DNA of 14,477 bases from an uncultured Lachnospiraceae bacterium (GCA_910586955.1 CAJUMM010000066.1:1-14477); one strand, 5' to 3'. Numbered from the stretch's first letter, positions 1-7,311 are shown. The notes: generated by a model from the sequence alone, not told the origin. Program-made: numbers and translations.

Positions 1-1
1 C

Positions 2-529
2 TATATTAAAAGCGAAGGCCAGACCATGCACATCTTCTGCTATGAAATGGGAAATGAGGTCTTTGACAAAGAGAGCATTATGAAGTTCATGCCTTTAATG
101 TATCTGATTATGTTCCTGATTCTTCTGATTTACTATATTGGAGTTGCGGCTACCTTCTTCTTCGGCGTGCTGATTGTGAGCCTTATCGGTATGATACTTG
201 CTTCCATTACGGGAGCCCGGCTGAGTTTTGGACAGATTTACATTCTGGCTCTCTATGGAAGAACCCTTCCGCTTCTGATTAAGGGAATCCTGCGGCTGGC
301 GTCGGTGCATATTCCCATGTTCTGGGTGCTCAATTTCGGAGCCACCCTGCTCTACATGTTCTTTGCCATGAAACGGATAGCCCAGCAGGATCAAATGTTT
401 GCGGCCGGAGGTTACGGCCAGAATCCCTACGGCCAGGAAGGCTATAACCAGGGCGGTTATTTCCAGAATCCTTATGGCCGGAATGAAGAGAACTCCGGCG
501 GAGATTCTTCCGGGGAACCCAGGGAATGA
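2..529 (+). CDS. DUF1189-like membrane protein, 3' part
   Basis: The reading frame is open to the left edge with no stop, so this is the C-terminal part of a longer gene; the Met at 26 is probably internal. At least two strongly hydrophobic segments are visible, at about residues 23-43 and 47-68 counted from that Met, and a third near 100-115. The stretch with SFGQIYILALYGRTLPLLIK resembles the DUF1189 family of integral membrane proteins, whose function is unknown. The last 40 residues are a Gly/Tyr/Asn/Gln-rich soluble tail in which QNPYG occurs twice, ending in an acidic, Ser-rich stretch. The stop overlaps the mnmA start by four bases, so the two are probably co-transcribed and translationally coupled. 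The family assignment is from recall of sequence pattern only. Confidence 0.6.
   Translation, partial: YIKSEGQTMHIFCYEMGNEVFDKESIMKFMPLMYLIMFLILLIYYIGVAATFFFGVLIVSLIGMILASITGARLSFGQIYILALYGRTLPLLIKGILRLASVHIPMFWVLNFGATLLYMFFAMKRIAQQDQMFAAGGYGQNPYGQEGYNQGGYFQNPYGRNEENSGGDSSGEPRE
418..479 (+). repeat. Imperfect direct repeat coding QNPYG in a Gly/Tyr-rich tail
   Basis: A 17-nt unit at 418-434 recurs at 463-479 with two synonymous-position differences. It encodes QNPYG twice inside the low-complexity C-terminal tail of the DUF1189-like protein. The silent differences suggest that the peptide motif is kept rather than that the DNA was duplicated very recently. Confidence 0.6.
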
Positions 530-1602
530 GAGAAAAAATTGTAGTGGGAATGTCCGGCGGGGTGGATTCCTCCGTGGCGGCCTGGCTTTTGAAGGAGCAG
601 GGCTATGAGGTCATGGGCGTCACCATGCAGATCTGGCAGGAAGAAACGGAAAACGCTCTGGAAGAAAACGGGGGCTGCTGCGGTCTCCAGGCGGTGGAGG
701 ACGCCCGCCGGGTGGCGCAGCAGCTGGAGATTCCCTATTATGTCATGAATTTCAGGAAAGATTTCCAAAAATCGGTGATTGATTATTTCACGGCGGAGTA
801 TCTGGCGGGCAGGACTCCCAATCCCTGCATTGCCTGCAACCGCTATGTGAAGTGGGAGGCCCTGCTAAGGAGGAGCCTGGAAATCGGAGCAGACGGGATT
901 GCCACCGGACATTATGCCCAGGTCAGGCGTTTGGAAAACGGCCGGTATGCCGTCTGCCGTTCCGTGACGGCAGCCAAGGATCAGACCTATGCACTTTACA
1001 GCCTCACCCAGGAACAGCTTGCCCGGACCCTTATGCCGGTGGGAGCTTATGGGAAGGAGGAAATCCGCAGGATAGCTGCCCGGATGGGGCTTCGGACGGC
1101 GGACAAGCCCGACAGCCAGGAGATCTGCTTTGTGCCGGATAAGGATTATGCAGGATTTATTCAGCGGACCACGGGAAAGCCCTCCCGGGAGGGAAATTTT
1201 ATCCGGGCGGACGGAACCGTCCTGGGACGCCACAAGGGCATTATCCATTATACCGTGGGACAGCGCCGGGGCTTAGGCCTGGCTATGGGACGGCGGGTGG
1301 TAGTGACGGAGATCCGGCCGGAGACCAACGAGGTGGTCATTGGAGAGATGGAGGATGTGTGGACCGATGGGCTTCTGGCAGAGAAGCTTAACTTTATGGC
1401 CATTCCGGATCTGAAAGGAGAACGGGAAGCCGTAGCCCGGATCCGCTATAACCACCGGGGAAGCCCCTGCACCCTCCGGCGTACCGGGGCGGATCAGATA
1501 AGGGTCATATTCCACGAGCCTGTCCGGGCTGTGACGCCGGGACAGGCCGTGGTCTTTTACGACGGAGACCTGGTCCTGGGGGGAGGAACCATTGTGAGAT
1601 AA
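526..1602 (+). CDS. mnmA: tRNA-specific 2-thiouridylase MnmA
   Basis: MnmA activates U34 of tRNA-Lys, -Glu and -Gln with ATP and transfers sulfur to give 2-thiouridine at the wobble position; it acts in the cytoplasm. The 358-aa length is normal for the family. The N-terminal PP-loop motif SGGVDSS is at residues 10-16. The catalytic Cys lies in NPCIACN (Cys101), and the cysteine that carries the persulfide lies in SQEICFVPD (Cys201). The GHYAQV and KDQTYALYSL segments typical of the tRNA-binding/adenylation region are present, and the C-terminal beta-barrel ends with YDGDLVLGGGTIVR as in other members. The ATG at 526 overlaps the upstream stop (ATGA). A hairpin terminator follows ten bases after the stop. 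Identification is firm. Confidence 0.96.
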   Translation: MREKIVVGMSGGVDSSVAAWLLKEQGYEVMGVTMQIWQEETENALEENGGCCGLQAVEDARRVAQQLEIPYYVMNFRKDFQKSVIDYFTAEYLAGRTPNPCIACNRYVKWEALLRRSLEIGADGIATGHYAQVRRLENGRYAVCRSVTAAKDQTYALYSLTQEQLARTLMPVGAYGKEEIRRIAARMGLRTADKPDSQEICFVPDKDYAGFIQRTTGKPSREGNFIRADGTVLGRHKGIIHYTVGQRRGLGLAMGRRVVVTEIRPETNEVVIGEMEDVWTDGLLAEKLNFMAIPDLKGEREAVARIRYNHRGSPCTLRRTGADQIRVIFHEPVRAVTPGQAVVFYDGDLVLGGGTIVR

Positions 1603-1611
1603 GACAAATTT

Positions 1612-1637
1612 GGCTGCCGGTTTTTCGGCAGCCTTTT
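1612..1637 (+). terminator. Rho-independent terminator after mnmA
   Basis: A perfect 8-bp inverted repeat, GGCTGCCG at 1612-1619 and CGGCAGCC at 1626-1633, encloses a 6-nt loop and is followed by four T residues and then GCTTG. It lies between the convergent stops of mnmA and the alarmone synthetase. On the minus strand the hairpin is followed only by AAATTT, so it is a better terminator for mnmA than for the opposite gene. Confidence 0.85.
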
Positions 1638-1646
1638 GCTTGCAGG

Positions 1647-2342
1647 TCAAGGGGAAGAAGGTTCTTCGCCTTCATCGGAATAAAGTTTCTTTTTGATGGA
1701 TAGCATCCGCAGATCCGTCTGGGCAATGACATCGGCGCATTCTTTCAGCTCTGCGGAAATTTCTTCCGGGTTTTGCAGGTCCTGCTTGTATTTTAACTGA
1801 TGATCTACGCTGGCCCAAAAGTCCATAGCGATGGTACGGATTTGCACCTCCACCCGCATGGGCTTTTTCTGATCGGAGAAAAAGACAGGGATTTCTACGA
1901 TAAGATGAAGGCTCCGGTAGCCGTTGGGCTTGGGGGCGCGGATATAGTCTTTCTCCCGGATAAGCGTAATGTCGTCTTGTTTCAGCAGCATTTCCCGGAC
2001 TGCATAGATATCGTCCATAAAAGGGCAGATGACCCGGATGCCGGCTACGTCGTTCAAATAGGTTTCGATGGATTCCACCGTGACGGGAACCTGGTAGCGC
2101 TTTAGCTTGTCTACGATGCTTAAGGGCTGTTTGATGCGGGAGGTAATAAATTCGATGGGATTGCTCCGGTGCCGCATGCTTAGCTCGTCGTTCAGTACTT
2201 CCAGCTTGGTCCGTACCTCCCGGATGGCACAACTGTACATCATCATCAATTCCTGGAAAGAGTAGGCCTGACTGAGAAAGTGTTTCTGGATCACCGGCAG
2301 GGTGATGGGATCTAAAAATGTTTTTTGGGGTTCGTTTTTCAT
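1647..2342 (-). CDS. Small alarmone synthetase (RelA/SpoT domain, RelQ/YjbM-like)
   Basis: This predicted cytoplasmic enzyme transfers pyrophosphate from ATP to GDP or GTP to make (p)ppGpp, the stringent-response alarmone. The 231-aa protein carries only the synthetase domain, with no HD hydrolase, TGS or ACT domain, as in the RelQ/YwaC class. Visible hallmarks are SRIKQPLSIVDKL (residues 68-80), DVAGIRVICPF (98-108), the substrate loop YIRAPKPNGYRSLH (133-146), EVQIRT (165-170) and HQLKYK (181-186). I chose the ATG at 2342 because GGAG (2351-2354, minus strand) sits 8 nt upstream. An upstream in-frame ATG at 2384 would start almost at the predicted transcription start. The gene is convergent with mnmA and is transcribed alone. 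Confidence 0.9.
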   Translation of the reverse strand: MKNEPQKTFLDPITLPVIQKHFLSQAYSFQELMMMYSCAIREVRTKLEVLNDELSMRHRSNPIEFITSRIKQPLSIVDKLKRYQVPVTVESIETYLNDVAGIRVICPFMDDIYAVREMLLKQDDITLIREKDYIRAPKPNGYRSLHLIVEIPVFFSDQKKPMRVEVQIRTIAMDFWASVDHQLKYKQDLQNPEEISAELKECADVIAQTDLRMLSIKKKLYSDEGEEPSSP

Positions 2343-2391
2343 TGGGATGGCTCCGTTTTTATTTCTTTTGCATTGGAGTAACATTGTCCAT

Positions 2392-2420
2392 AGTATATGC
2401 TATTTGCAATGTAAAATCAA
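2392..2420 (-). promoter_or_regulatory. Sigma-A-type promoter of the alarmone synthetase gene
   Basis: On the minus strand, TTGATT (2420-2415) and TATACT (2397-2392) are separated by exactly 17 nt. This would give a leader of about 40 nt before the ATG at 2342. It supports the shorter start of the synthetase and single-gene transcription. Confidence 0.65.
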
Positions 2421-2591
2421 CTTAATAGATGAAAATTTTCTTCCTGGAGGGTTAACCTGACGTCGTTTCCGCCGTGCCCAAGAATTTGCTGGACGGATGG
2501 AAGAAAGAGCGCTAAAATAGGGATGGCGCCGCCGGGCAGAAAGCTGCGTGGACAGGCGGTATGCCGGAAACAAAGGAGAGAAGAAAAAATA
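2421..2591. other. Divergent intergenic region upstream of azlC
   Basis: This stretch separates the minus-strand synthetase promoter from azlC. I see a small palindrome, GAAAATTTTC, at about 2430-2439. The azlC Shine-Dalgarno-like AGGAGAG is at about 2574-2580. A TAAAAT at 2513-2518 could be a -10 box, but nothing 17-18 nt upstream looks like a -35. No T-box riboswitch signature or recognisable leader RNA was found. Confidence 0.4.
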
Positions 2592-3314
2592 ATGGCAAAT
2601 GAAAATAGAACTTGGTTTATCAAGGGACTGCGGGACGGCATCCCTATCTCCCTGGGGTATCTGGCGGTGGCCTTTACCCTGGGAATTGCGGCAAAAAATG
2701 CAGGCTTCACGGCTTTCCAGGCTGCCCTTGCCAGCCTGACCAACAACGCTTCGGCAGGACAGTTCGCAGGTTTTACCCTGGCGGCGGCGGGGGCAGGGTA
2801 TCTGGAGCTTGCGGTGATGGAGCTGATTGTAAATGCCCGTTATCTTCTCATGTCCTGCGCTCTGAGCCAGAAGCTTTCGCCGGAGACTTCCATTCTGCAC
2901 CGTCTTTTGGTGAGCGCAGGGGTGACGGATGAGATCTTCGGGGTATCCATGAGCGCTCCGGGAAAGCTGAACCCCTTTTATACCATAGGGCTTTTAGCCA
3001 TAGCCTCCCCCGGATGGGCTTCCGGCACCTATCTGGGGGTTCTGATGGGAAACCTGCTTCCGGTAAATGTGGTGCGGGCCTTGAGCGTGGGGCTTTACGG
3101 CATGTTCCTGGCGGTGATTGTTCCTCCGGCCCGGAAGAGTAAAGTCCTGGCGGGAGTCATTCTCATTTCCATGGCAGCCAGCTTTGCCTTTGCGAAGCTG
3201 CCCTTGATTTCGGAACTGTCTACAGGGAACCGGACCATTCTTTTGACGGTTCTCATTGCAGGGGGCGCAGCAGCCCTGTTTCCGGTGAAGGAGGAGGAAA
3301 ATCATGGAGCATAA
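2592..3314 (+). CDS. azlC: Branched-chain amino acid permease large subunit AzlC
   Basis: AzlC is the large membrane subunit of the AzlCD (LIV-E) exporter, which moves branched-chain amino acids and analogues out of the cell. The 240-aa protein has about six hydrophobic segments. It shows typical family stretches: GLRDGIPISLGYLAVAF near the N-terminus, the ASLTNNASAGQFAG region, then ELIVNARYLLMS and, around residues 100-115, TDEIFGVS. The track of open frame extends further upstream, but the ATG at 2592 gives the family-typical N-terminus and follows an AGGAG-rich stretch, with a slightly long spacing of 13 nt. The 3' end overlaps azlD by 11 bases, so the two subunits are translationally coupled. 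Confidence 0.93.
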   Translation: MANENRTWFIKGLRDGIPISLGYLAVAFTLGIAAKNAGFTAFQAALASLTNNASAGQFAGFTLAAAGAGYLELAVMELIVNARYLLMSCALSQKLSPETSILHRLLVSAGVTDEIFGVSMSAPGKLNPFYTIGLLAIASPGWASGTYLGVLMGNLLPVNVVRALSVGLYGMFLAVIVPPARKSKVLAGVILISMAASFAFAKLPLISELSTGNRTILLTVLIAGGAAALFPVKEEENHGA

Positions 3315-3612
3315 CGTATATCTCTATATTCTGGTTATGGCGGCTGTTACTTATGCCATCCGTATGCTGCCTCTGGTGCTTATCCGCCGGGAGATCACCA
3401 ATCCCTTTATCCGATCCTTTCTCTACTATGTGCCCTATGTGACCCTGGCGGTGATGACCTTTCCGGCTATCCTGGGAGAGACGGGAAGCGTCTGGTCAGC
3501 CTGGGCGGCACTCATTACCGGCATCGTTCTGGCCTGGAGAGGAGAGAGCCTTCTTAAAGTGTCGGTCTGTGCCTGCCTGACGGTGTTTGTGCTGGAACTC
3601 TTTCTGGTGTAG
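3304..3612 (+). CDS. azlD: Branched-chain amino acid transport small subunit AzlD
   Basis: AzlD is the small membrane partner of AzlC. The 102-aa protein has about three to four hydrophobic helices. It starts with YILVMAAVTYAIRMLPLVL and carries FIRSFLYYVPYVTLAVMTFP, the signature pattern of the AzlD family. The start ATG at 3304 lies inside azlC and is preceded by a GGAGGAGG-rich ribosome binding site. No clear terminator follows; the next gene begins 112 nt downstream, so read-through into the two-component genes is possible. Confidence 0.92.
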   Translation: MEHNVYLYILVMAAVTYAIRMLPLVLIRREITNPFIRSFLYYVPYVTLAVMTFPAILGETGSVWSAWAALITGIVLAWRGESLLKVSVCACLTVFVLELFLV

Positions 3613-3633
3613 GGATTTGCTTTCTGCTGCAGT

Positions 3634-3666
3634 GTCCGGTTACGCCGGGAAAGCGTCCGGTTGCGC
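3634..3666 (+). promoter_or_regulatory. Paired direct repeat, candidate LytTR binding site
   Basis: GTCCGGTTACGC (3634-3645) and GTCCGGTTGCGC (3655-3666) differ at one base and start 21 bp apart, which is two helical turns. LytTR regulators usually bind two roughly 9-bp imperfect direct repeats with this phasing. The repeat pair lies about 60-90 nt upstream of the response regulator start, so an autoregulatory site is a reasonable inference. Only part of the published LytTR consensus is matched: GTT is present but the preceding base is not. Confidence 0.45.
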
Positions 3667-3724
3667 AAAGCCGCTTTTCCCGCAAGGGGCCAGGGCCGAT
3701 AGTCCAGTATGGGGAAACTTTGAA

Positions 3725-4459
3725 ATGATAAAAATTGCCATTTGCGACGACGAAGAAAATATCCGGAATTATCTTTCGCAGCTTGTCCGGAGACAGTCCG
3801 TTCCCTGCCAGGTGAGGAAGTATGCTTCCGCCGATGAGTATCTGGCAGGAAATTGGGAGGCTGATCTGCTGTTCCTGGATATTGAAATGGGCTCTTCCGG
3901 TTCCGGAGGGGAAGGCATGTCCCTGGCCCGGAAGATACGGAGTATGGATCTTAACGTGCAGCCTCTCATTGTCTTTGTGACCGGATATGAGAACTACGTC
4001 TATGAGGCTTTTGATGTGGGTGCTTTTCAGTATCTCCTGAAGCCTCTTTCGGAGGAAAAATTTTCGGAAGTCTTTGCCCGTGGGGTCCTTAAGATTGCCG
4101 GAGGCGGATCCGTCATGCCGGCCGCCAGGACCTTTACGATCCGTTGTTCTAACGGAGTCAGAAGAATCCCCATTTACCGGATTTATTATGCGGAAAGCAG
4201 CAATCACAAAGTAATGCTGCACTTAGAAGAAGAGATCCTTGCTTACTATGGGAAGCTTGGGGATCTGGAGCAGGAATTGGGAAAAGATTTCTGCCGGATT
4301 CACAAGGGGTACCTGGTGAGTCTTGCCCATGTGGCGTCTTATGACAGGACGGAAGTAACACTTTTAAACGGAGAGAAGCTTCCGGTTTCCAAGTATAAGT
4401 ACCGGGATTTTGCCAAAGCGTTCCTTTGGTGGCTCAAAGGGGAGGCGGACTATGAGTGA
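3725..4459 (+). CDS. LytTR-family response regulator (AgrA/LytR type)
   Basis: This is a cytoplasmic DNA-binding response regulator, presumably phosphorylated by the kinase encoded next door. Residues 1-120 form the receiver domain: acidic pair Asp8/Asp9, phospho-acceptor Asp52 in LFLDIEMG, Thr86 in FVTGYEN and the conserved Lys106 in YLLKP. Residues about 137-235 form the LytTR domain, with the RIYYAESSNHKVMLH and FCRIHKGYLVSL stretches that define the family. The ATG at 3725 gives the canonical receiver N-terminus (MIKIAICDDE) and has GGGGA upstream; the longer open frame has no support. The 3' end overlaps the kinase gene by 8 nt. No peptide pheromone gene such as agrD or agrB lies nearby. 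Confidence 0.93.
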   Translation: MIKIAICDDEENIRNYLSQLVRRQSVPCQVRKYASADEYLAGNWEADLLFLDIEMGSSGSGGEGMSLARKIRSMDLNVQPLIVFVTGYENYVYEAFDVGAFQYLLKPLSEEKFSEVFARGVLKIAGGGSVMPAARTFTIRCSNGVRRIPIYRIYYAESSNHKVMLHLEEEILAYYGKLGDLEQELGKDFCRIHKGYLVSLAHVASYDRTEVTLLNGEKLPVSKYKYRDFAKAFLWWLKGEADYE

Positions 4460-5813
4460 AGCGGAGTTTGCGCTCTTTTTCCGGCTGATGGACGTAGGTT
4501 CCGGAATTTTATATGGAACCTGCCTGACTTGGTTTTCCGGTGTGTTTCCCGGAGGGAGGAGCCGGAAAGCAAGGATATTTCTGTTTTTCGTCTATCTGTT
4601 TTGCTGGCTGTTTTGCGGCAGGTTTTCCTTTCCGGCGGTTTTGGCCTGCCTGTTGGCGGTCTCTCCAAGGCTTAAGATGGAAAGGCGGCAGACTTTCCTT
4701 CTGCTGGTATTTTATTATAATGTGCGGGTTTCCAGCGGGCTTATGGCAGAGAGCTTTTACGCTGCGGCGGAGAAAATCTTTCCCTTTACAGGGGAGCAGG
4801 CGGAAGCCGTCTACGCACACACCGCATGGTCCGTGGGGCTCCTTCTCCTGGGGCACGGTCTTTTGCTGGCCCTTCTTTTATATTTCCTGAAAAGGCAGAT
4901 GCAGAAGATACTGCCTGAGGTCCGGGGGAGAGAGCTGTGCTACCTGCTCCTGATTCCCTCTGCAGGCATTTTATTCGGGCATATGATTGCAGCTCTTTTA
5001 TTTGAAGTGCAGGATGGGATGCTTCTGGAGCTCTATGAGCGCCACCCGGCGTTTCTGGCTCTGGTGCCCCTTTTGGCAGCTCTGTTTTATCTGGGTACGT
5101 ATCTCACCGTGGCATTCTGGCAGGGAATGGCCAGGCTCCGCCAGGAGCGGGAGGTCTGCTTTGCAGGGATCCAGAAAGCCCAGGCCCTGCGGGAGCGGAT
5201 GGAGGAGACGGAGCGGTTTTACGGAGAGCTTCGCCGGATGCGCCATGAGATCCGGGGTCATCTCACCAATATCCGGGGACTGGCCCAAAAGGGGAACTAC
5301 GGGGAGATGGAAGGCTATATGGCCCGCATTGACGAGAGCATGGGAGTTCTGGACTTTACGCTTCGGACGGGAAACCCGGTGCTGGATGTGGTGGTCAACG
5401 ACAAAAGACGGCAGGCAGAAGCTTTGGGTGCAGATTTCCGGATGGATTTTTGGTATCCGGAATCCGGCGGCTATGATGCCTTCGATCTGGGCATTATTCT
5501 CGGAAATCTCTTGCAGAATGCCCTGGAAGCCTGTGAGAAGGTGGAAAGGGGAAAAAGATATCTCTCCCTGACCGGGAGAAAACGGGGCAGTTTTTTCCTG
5601 GTAGAGGTCCGCAATTCTGCAATAGGAGAGGTGATGTTTGGGGCAGACGGCCTGCCGGTTACCACGAAGAAGGGGGACAAAAACATTCACGGCATCGGCC
5701 TGTCCAATGTGCGGCAGGAGGCGGAAGCCTATATGGGAGAGATGGAATTGAAAATGGAAAACGGGGAATTTACGGCAGCTGTTTTACTGCAGGAAAGGAG
5801 GGCGCAGCATTGA
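4452..5813 (+). CDS. GHKL-type sensor histidine kinase (AgrC/YcbB-partner type)
   Basis: This is a membrane sensor kinase predicted to phosphorylate the LytTR regulator encoded just upstream. The 453-aa protein has about six or seven hydrophobic segments in residues 12-224, with only short loops and no extracellular domain, so it probably senses a ligand in or at the membrane. A coiled-coil-like stretch leads into the phospho-acceptor region MRHEIRGHLTNI, His265. The GHKL ATPase follows, with the N box GNLLQNALEACEK (Asn352, Asn356) and the G box HGIGLSNV (413-420). A clear D box (DxGxG) is not obvious, as is common in the AgrC-like class. The ATG at 4452 has AGGGGAGG upstream. The stop overlaps the next gene's TTG start. 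Confidence 0.92.
   Translation: MSEAEFALFFRLMDVGSGILYGTCLTWFSGVFPGGRSRKARIFLFFVYLFCWLFCGRFSFPAVLACLLAVSPRLKMERRQTFLLLVFYYNVRVSSGLMAESFYAAAEKIFPFTGEQAEAVYAHTAWSVGLLLLGHGLLLALLLYFLKRQMQKILPEVRGRELCYLLLIPSAGILFGHMIAALLFEVQDGMLLELYERHPAFLALVPLLAALFYLGTYLTVAFWQGMARLRQEREVCFAGIQKAQALRERMEETERFYGELRRMRHEIRGHLTNIRGLAQKGNYGEMEGYMARIDESMGVLDFTLRTGNPVLDVVVNDKRRQAEALGADFRMDFWYPESGGYDAFDLGIILGNLLQNALEACEKVERGKRYLSLTGRKRGSFFLVEVRNSAIGEVMFGADGLPVTTKKGDKNIHGIGLSNVRQEAEAYMGEMELKMENGEFTAAVLLQERRAQH
5797..5812 (+). promoter_or_regulatory. Ribosome binding site deciding a TTG start
   Basis: GGAGGG at 5797-5802 lies 7 nt before TTG at 5810, and that TTG shares two bases with the kinase stop TGA (TTGA). The next in-frame ATG, at residue 6, has only a weak AGGAA upstream, so the TTG start is preferred. 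Confidence 0.7.
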
Positions 5814-6322
5814 CAGGAACATACATGGAGGTAAAAAGAAGCGGGAATATTCCTGTAAAAGGAAGGGTGTATGAGGGAAGCCCGGCAAAGGCCCAGGAGA
5901 CAATTCAGGAGAGTACTGGAAAAGAATCTTCCGCCCGGCCCCAGGATCAGATTGAAATATCGGAGGAAGGCCGCCGGAGCATGGAGGAAGCAGCAAGGGA
6001 AGAAGAGGAGCTTAAGTCTCAGGACATGGAGCAGGGAGAGTCGGAGAAGAAAACTGGAAAAGTGGCCGTCAATGAAGGCAAACGTGCCAGGCAGCTTGCG
6101 GCTGCCTCCACGCCGGAGCAGGTGCAGATGGTGATCGAACTGCTGAACAAAGATTTGTCTGACTGTGAGGCGGGACTTGATCAGGGAATGTGCGACGAGA
6201 ACGAGATAGCCAAGGTGAAATCCCTGCTCCAGAAGGCCAGGCAGCGGCTGAATGAAGTGTCCGGGCAGGAACAGGAAGAGGGGCAGGGGATTGACGCTTT
6301 TGCCCTTGCGTCACTGATGTAG
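5810..6322 (+). CDS. Uncharacterised charged protein coupled to a two-component system
   Basis: I do not recognise this 170-aa protein. It has no signal peptide or membrane segment. The first ~100 residues are strongly charged, rich in Glu, Lys, Ser and Gln, and likely disordered. They contain DQIEISEEGRRS (about residues 44-55), a short pattern resembling the VEISSEA stretch of the anti-sigma factor FlgM, although the rest does not look like FlgM. The C-terminal part (about residues 85-150) has two predicted amphipathic helices with STPEQVQMVIELLNKDL and EIAKVKSLLQKARQRL, joined by a segment with two Cys (DCEAGLDQGMCDENE). Its start overlaps the kinase stop, and the next gene follows after 29 nt, so it probably belongs with the two-component system. 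Function is unknown. Confidence 0.8.
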   Translation: MTGTYMEVKRSGNIPVKGRVYEGSPAKAQETIQESTGKESSARPQDQIEISEEGRRSMEEAAREEEELKSQDMEQGESEKKTGKVAVNEGKRARQLAAASTPEQVQMVIELLNKDLSDCEAGLDQGMCDENEIAKVKSLLQKARQRLNEVSGQEQEEGQGIDAFALASLM

Positions 6323-6351
6323 GAAACATTTTGTCAAAGGGGGAAGAATAG

Positions 6352-7311
6352 ATGAATGTGGGAAATGCAATACAAGAGACCTATGGTATCGGGACGGGGG
6401 CTGTAAGCGTCTTGGTAAGGCAGCAGGAGACGAAGAGGCTTGTGGGGCAGTCCCAAAGCTTTCTGGGAATGGTCTCCCAGGCGGCATCGGGATTTAGCGG
6501 TGTTTACGGGAAAATTTCCCAGGCGGAGGGCCTGGAAGGGGCGTCCCTGGAGGAGCGGCTGAAAGCAAAGTATCCAGGCCTATGCTATCATGTGCTGGAT
6601 CTAAGGGCCGGAAGCAGCTACTGGAAGACCCGAAACGATTATCCCCACTACCTTTTATACCAGGAGGGGAATGAGGCAGTCAAAGCCCTGGAGAACTGGA
6701 GACCTTCCGGCACCAATCCCCAGAACGGCTATTCCAGGGAACAGCGGGCGCTGGGAAACGTTCCGCCTAACAGCAAGGCGGTGGTGATTCATCCCAAAAT
6801 TCAGGAGCGCATGGAGGAAGATCCGGCCTATGCAGATGAGATTATGGCCAAGATCGAGACCTGGTTCGCCTTTGATCTGGCCCGGAACGAGTCCTTTATG
6901 CCTGGAGCTTCCGTAGGGCTTTCCCAGGCGGTTGTCATCGGGGAGGACGGGAATATCGAGAACGCCTGTACTTCCGGGCAGCCCAGGATTACCTTCTCCA
7001 GAAGCGGCGGCGGAACCTTGGAGAGCTGGTGGGATCTGCGGAAAGCCCGCCATGCAGAGTATATGGAGCTGATGATAAAAGGACAGATCCGGCGCAGGCG
7101 GGAGCAGAAGGAAAAAGAGGACTATAATCAGCAGATGGCTATGCAGATGTCGGCCCTTAGCGCCTCCGCCTGGAATACATCGGCGGCGGCCAAGATGCAG
7201 CTTGTGGATTACCTGCGGGACGGGAAGCTGCAGAAGATTTTCGGGGATACCGTAGGGGGGCTTCCCACTGCGGCTCTCATGGACATTGTGCGATCGGAGA
7301 TTTGGCCGTAA
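6352..7311 (+). CDS. Uncharacterised 319-aa protein, possibly DUF6033-like
   Basis: This soluble protein has no signal peptide or membrane helix. Its layout (short Gly/Ala/Ser-rich N-terminus, a KYPGLCYHVLDL segment near residues 75-86, then NSKAVVIHPKIQERMEED around 138-155 and a Lys/Arg/Gln-rich helical C-terminus) recalls the DUF6033 proteins of Lachnospiraceae, for which I know no function; this is a tentative link. The GIGTGAVSVL N-terminus is hydrophobic but too short for export. A basic, Gln/Glu-rich helix with RRRREQKEKED lies near residues 246-256. AAGGGGGAAG precedes the ATG at 6352. It follows the charged 170-aa protein by 29 nt. The 3' end overlaps by 26 nt the open frame of a decayed gene fragment. 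Confidence 0.8.
   Translation: MNVGNAIQETYGIGTGAVSVLVRQQETKRLVGQSQSFLGMVSQAASGFSGVYGKISQAEGLEGASLEERLKAKYPGLCYHVLDLRAGSSYWKTRNDYPHYLLYQEGNEAVKALENWRPSGTNPQNGYSREQRALGNVPPNSKAVVIHPKIQERMEEDPAYADEIMAKIETWFAFDLARNESFMPGASVGLSQAVVIGEDGNIENACTSGQPRITFSRSGGGTLESWWDLRKARHAEYMELMIKGQIRRRREQKEKEDYNQQMAMQMSALSASAWNTSAAAKMQLVDYLRDGKLQKIFGDTVGGLPTAALMDIVRSEIWP

Noticed and set aside
2343..2384. Upstream start for the alarmone synthetase at 2384
   Set aside because: It would lie almost at the predicted transcription start and lacks a Shine-Dalgarno, whereas the ATG at 2342 has GGAG 8 nt upstream.
2490..2518. Promoter for azlCD with TAAAAT as -10
   Set aside because: No acceptable -35 box at 16-18 nt upstream; left only as a note in the intergenic entry.
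2417..2900. Minus-strand open frames across azlC and its upstream region
   Set aside because: They are mostly the antisense of azlC, with no ribosome binding site or recognisable protein pattern.
3677..3690. Terminator hairpin after azlD (CCC GCAA GGG)
   Set aside because: The stem is only about three base pairs and no T-run follows.
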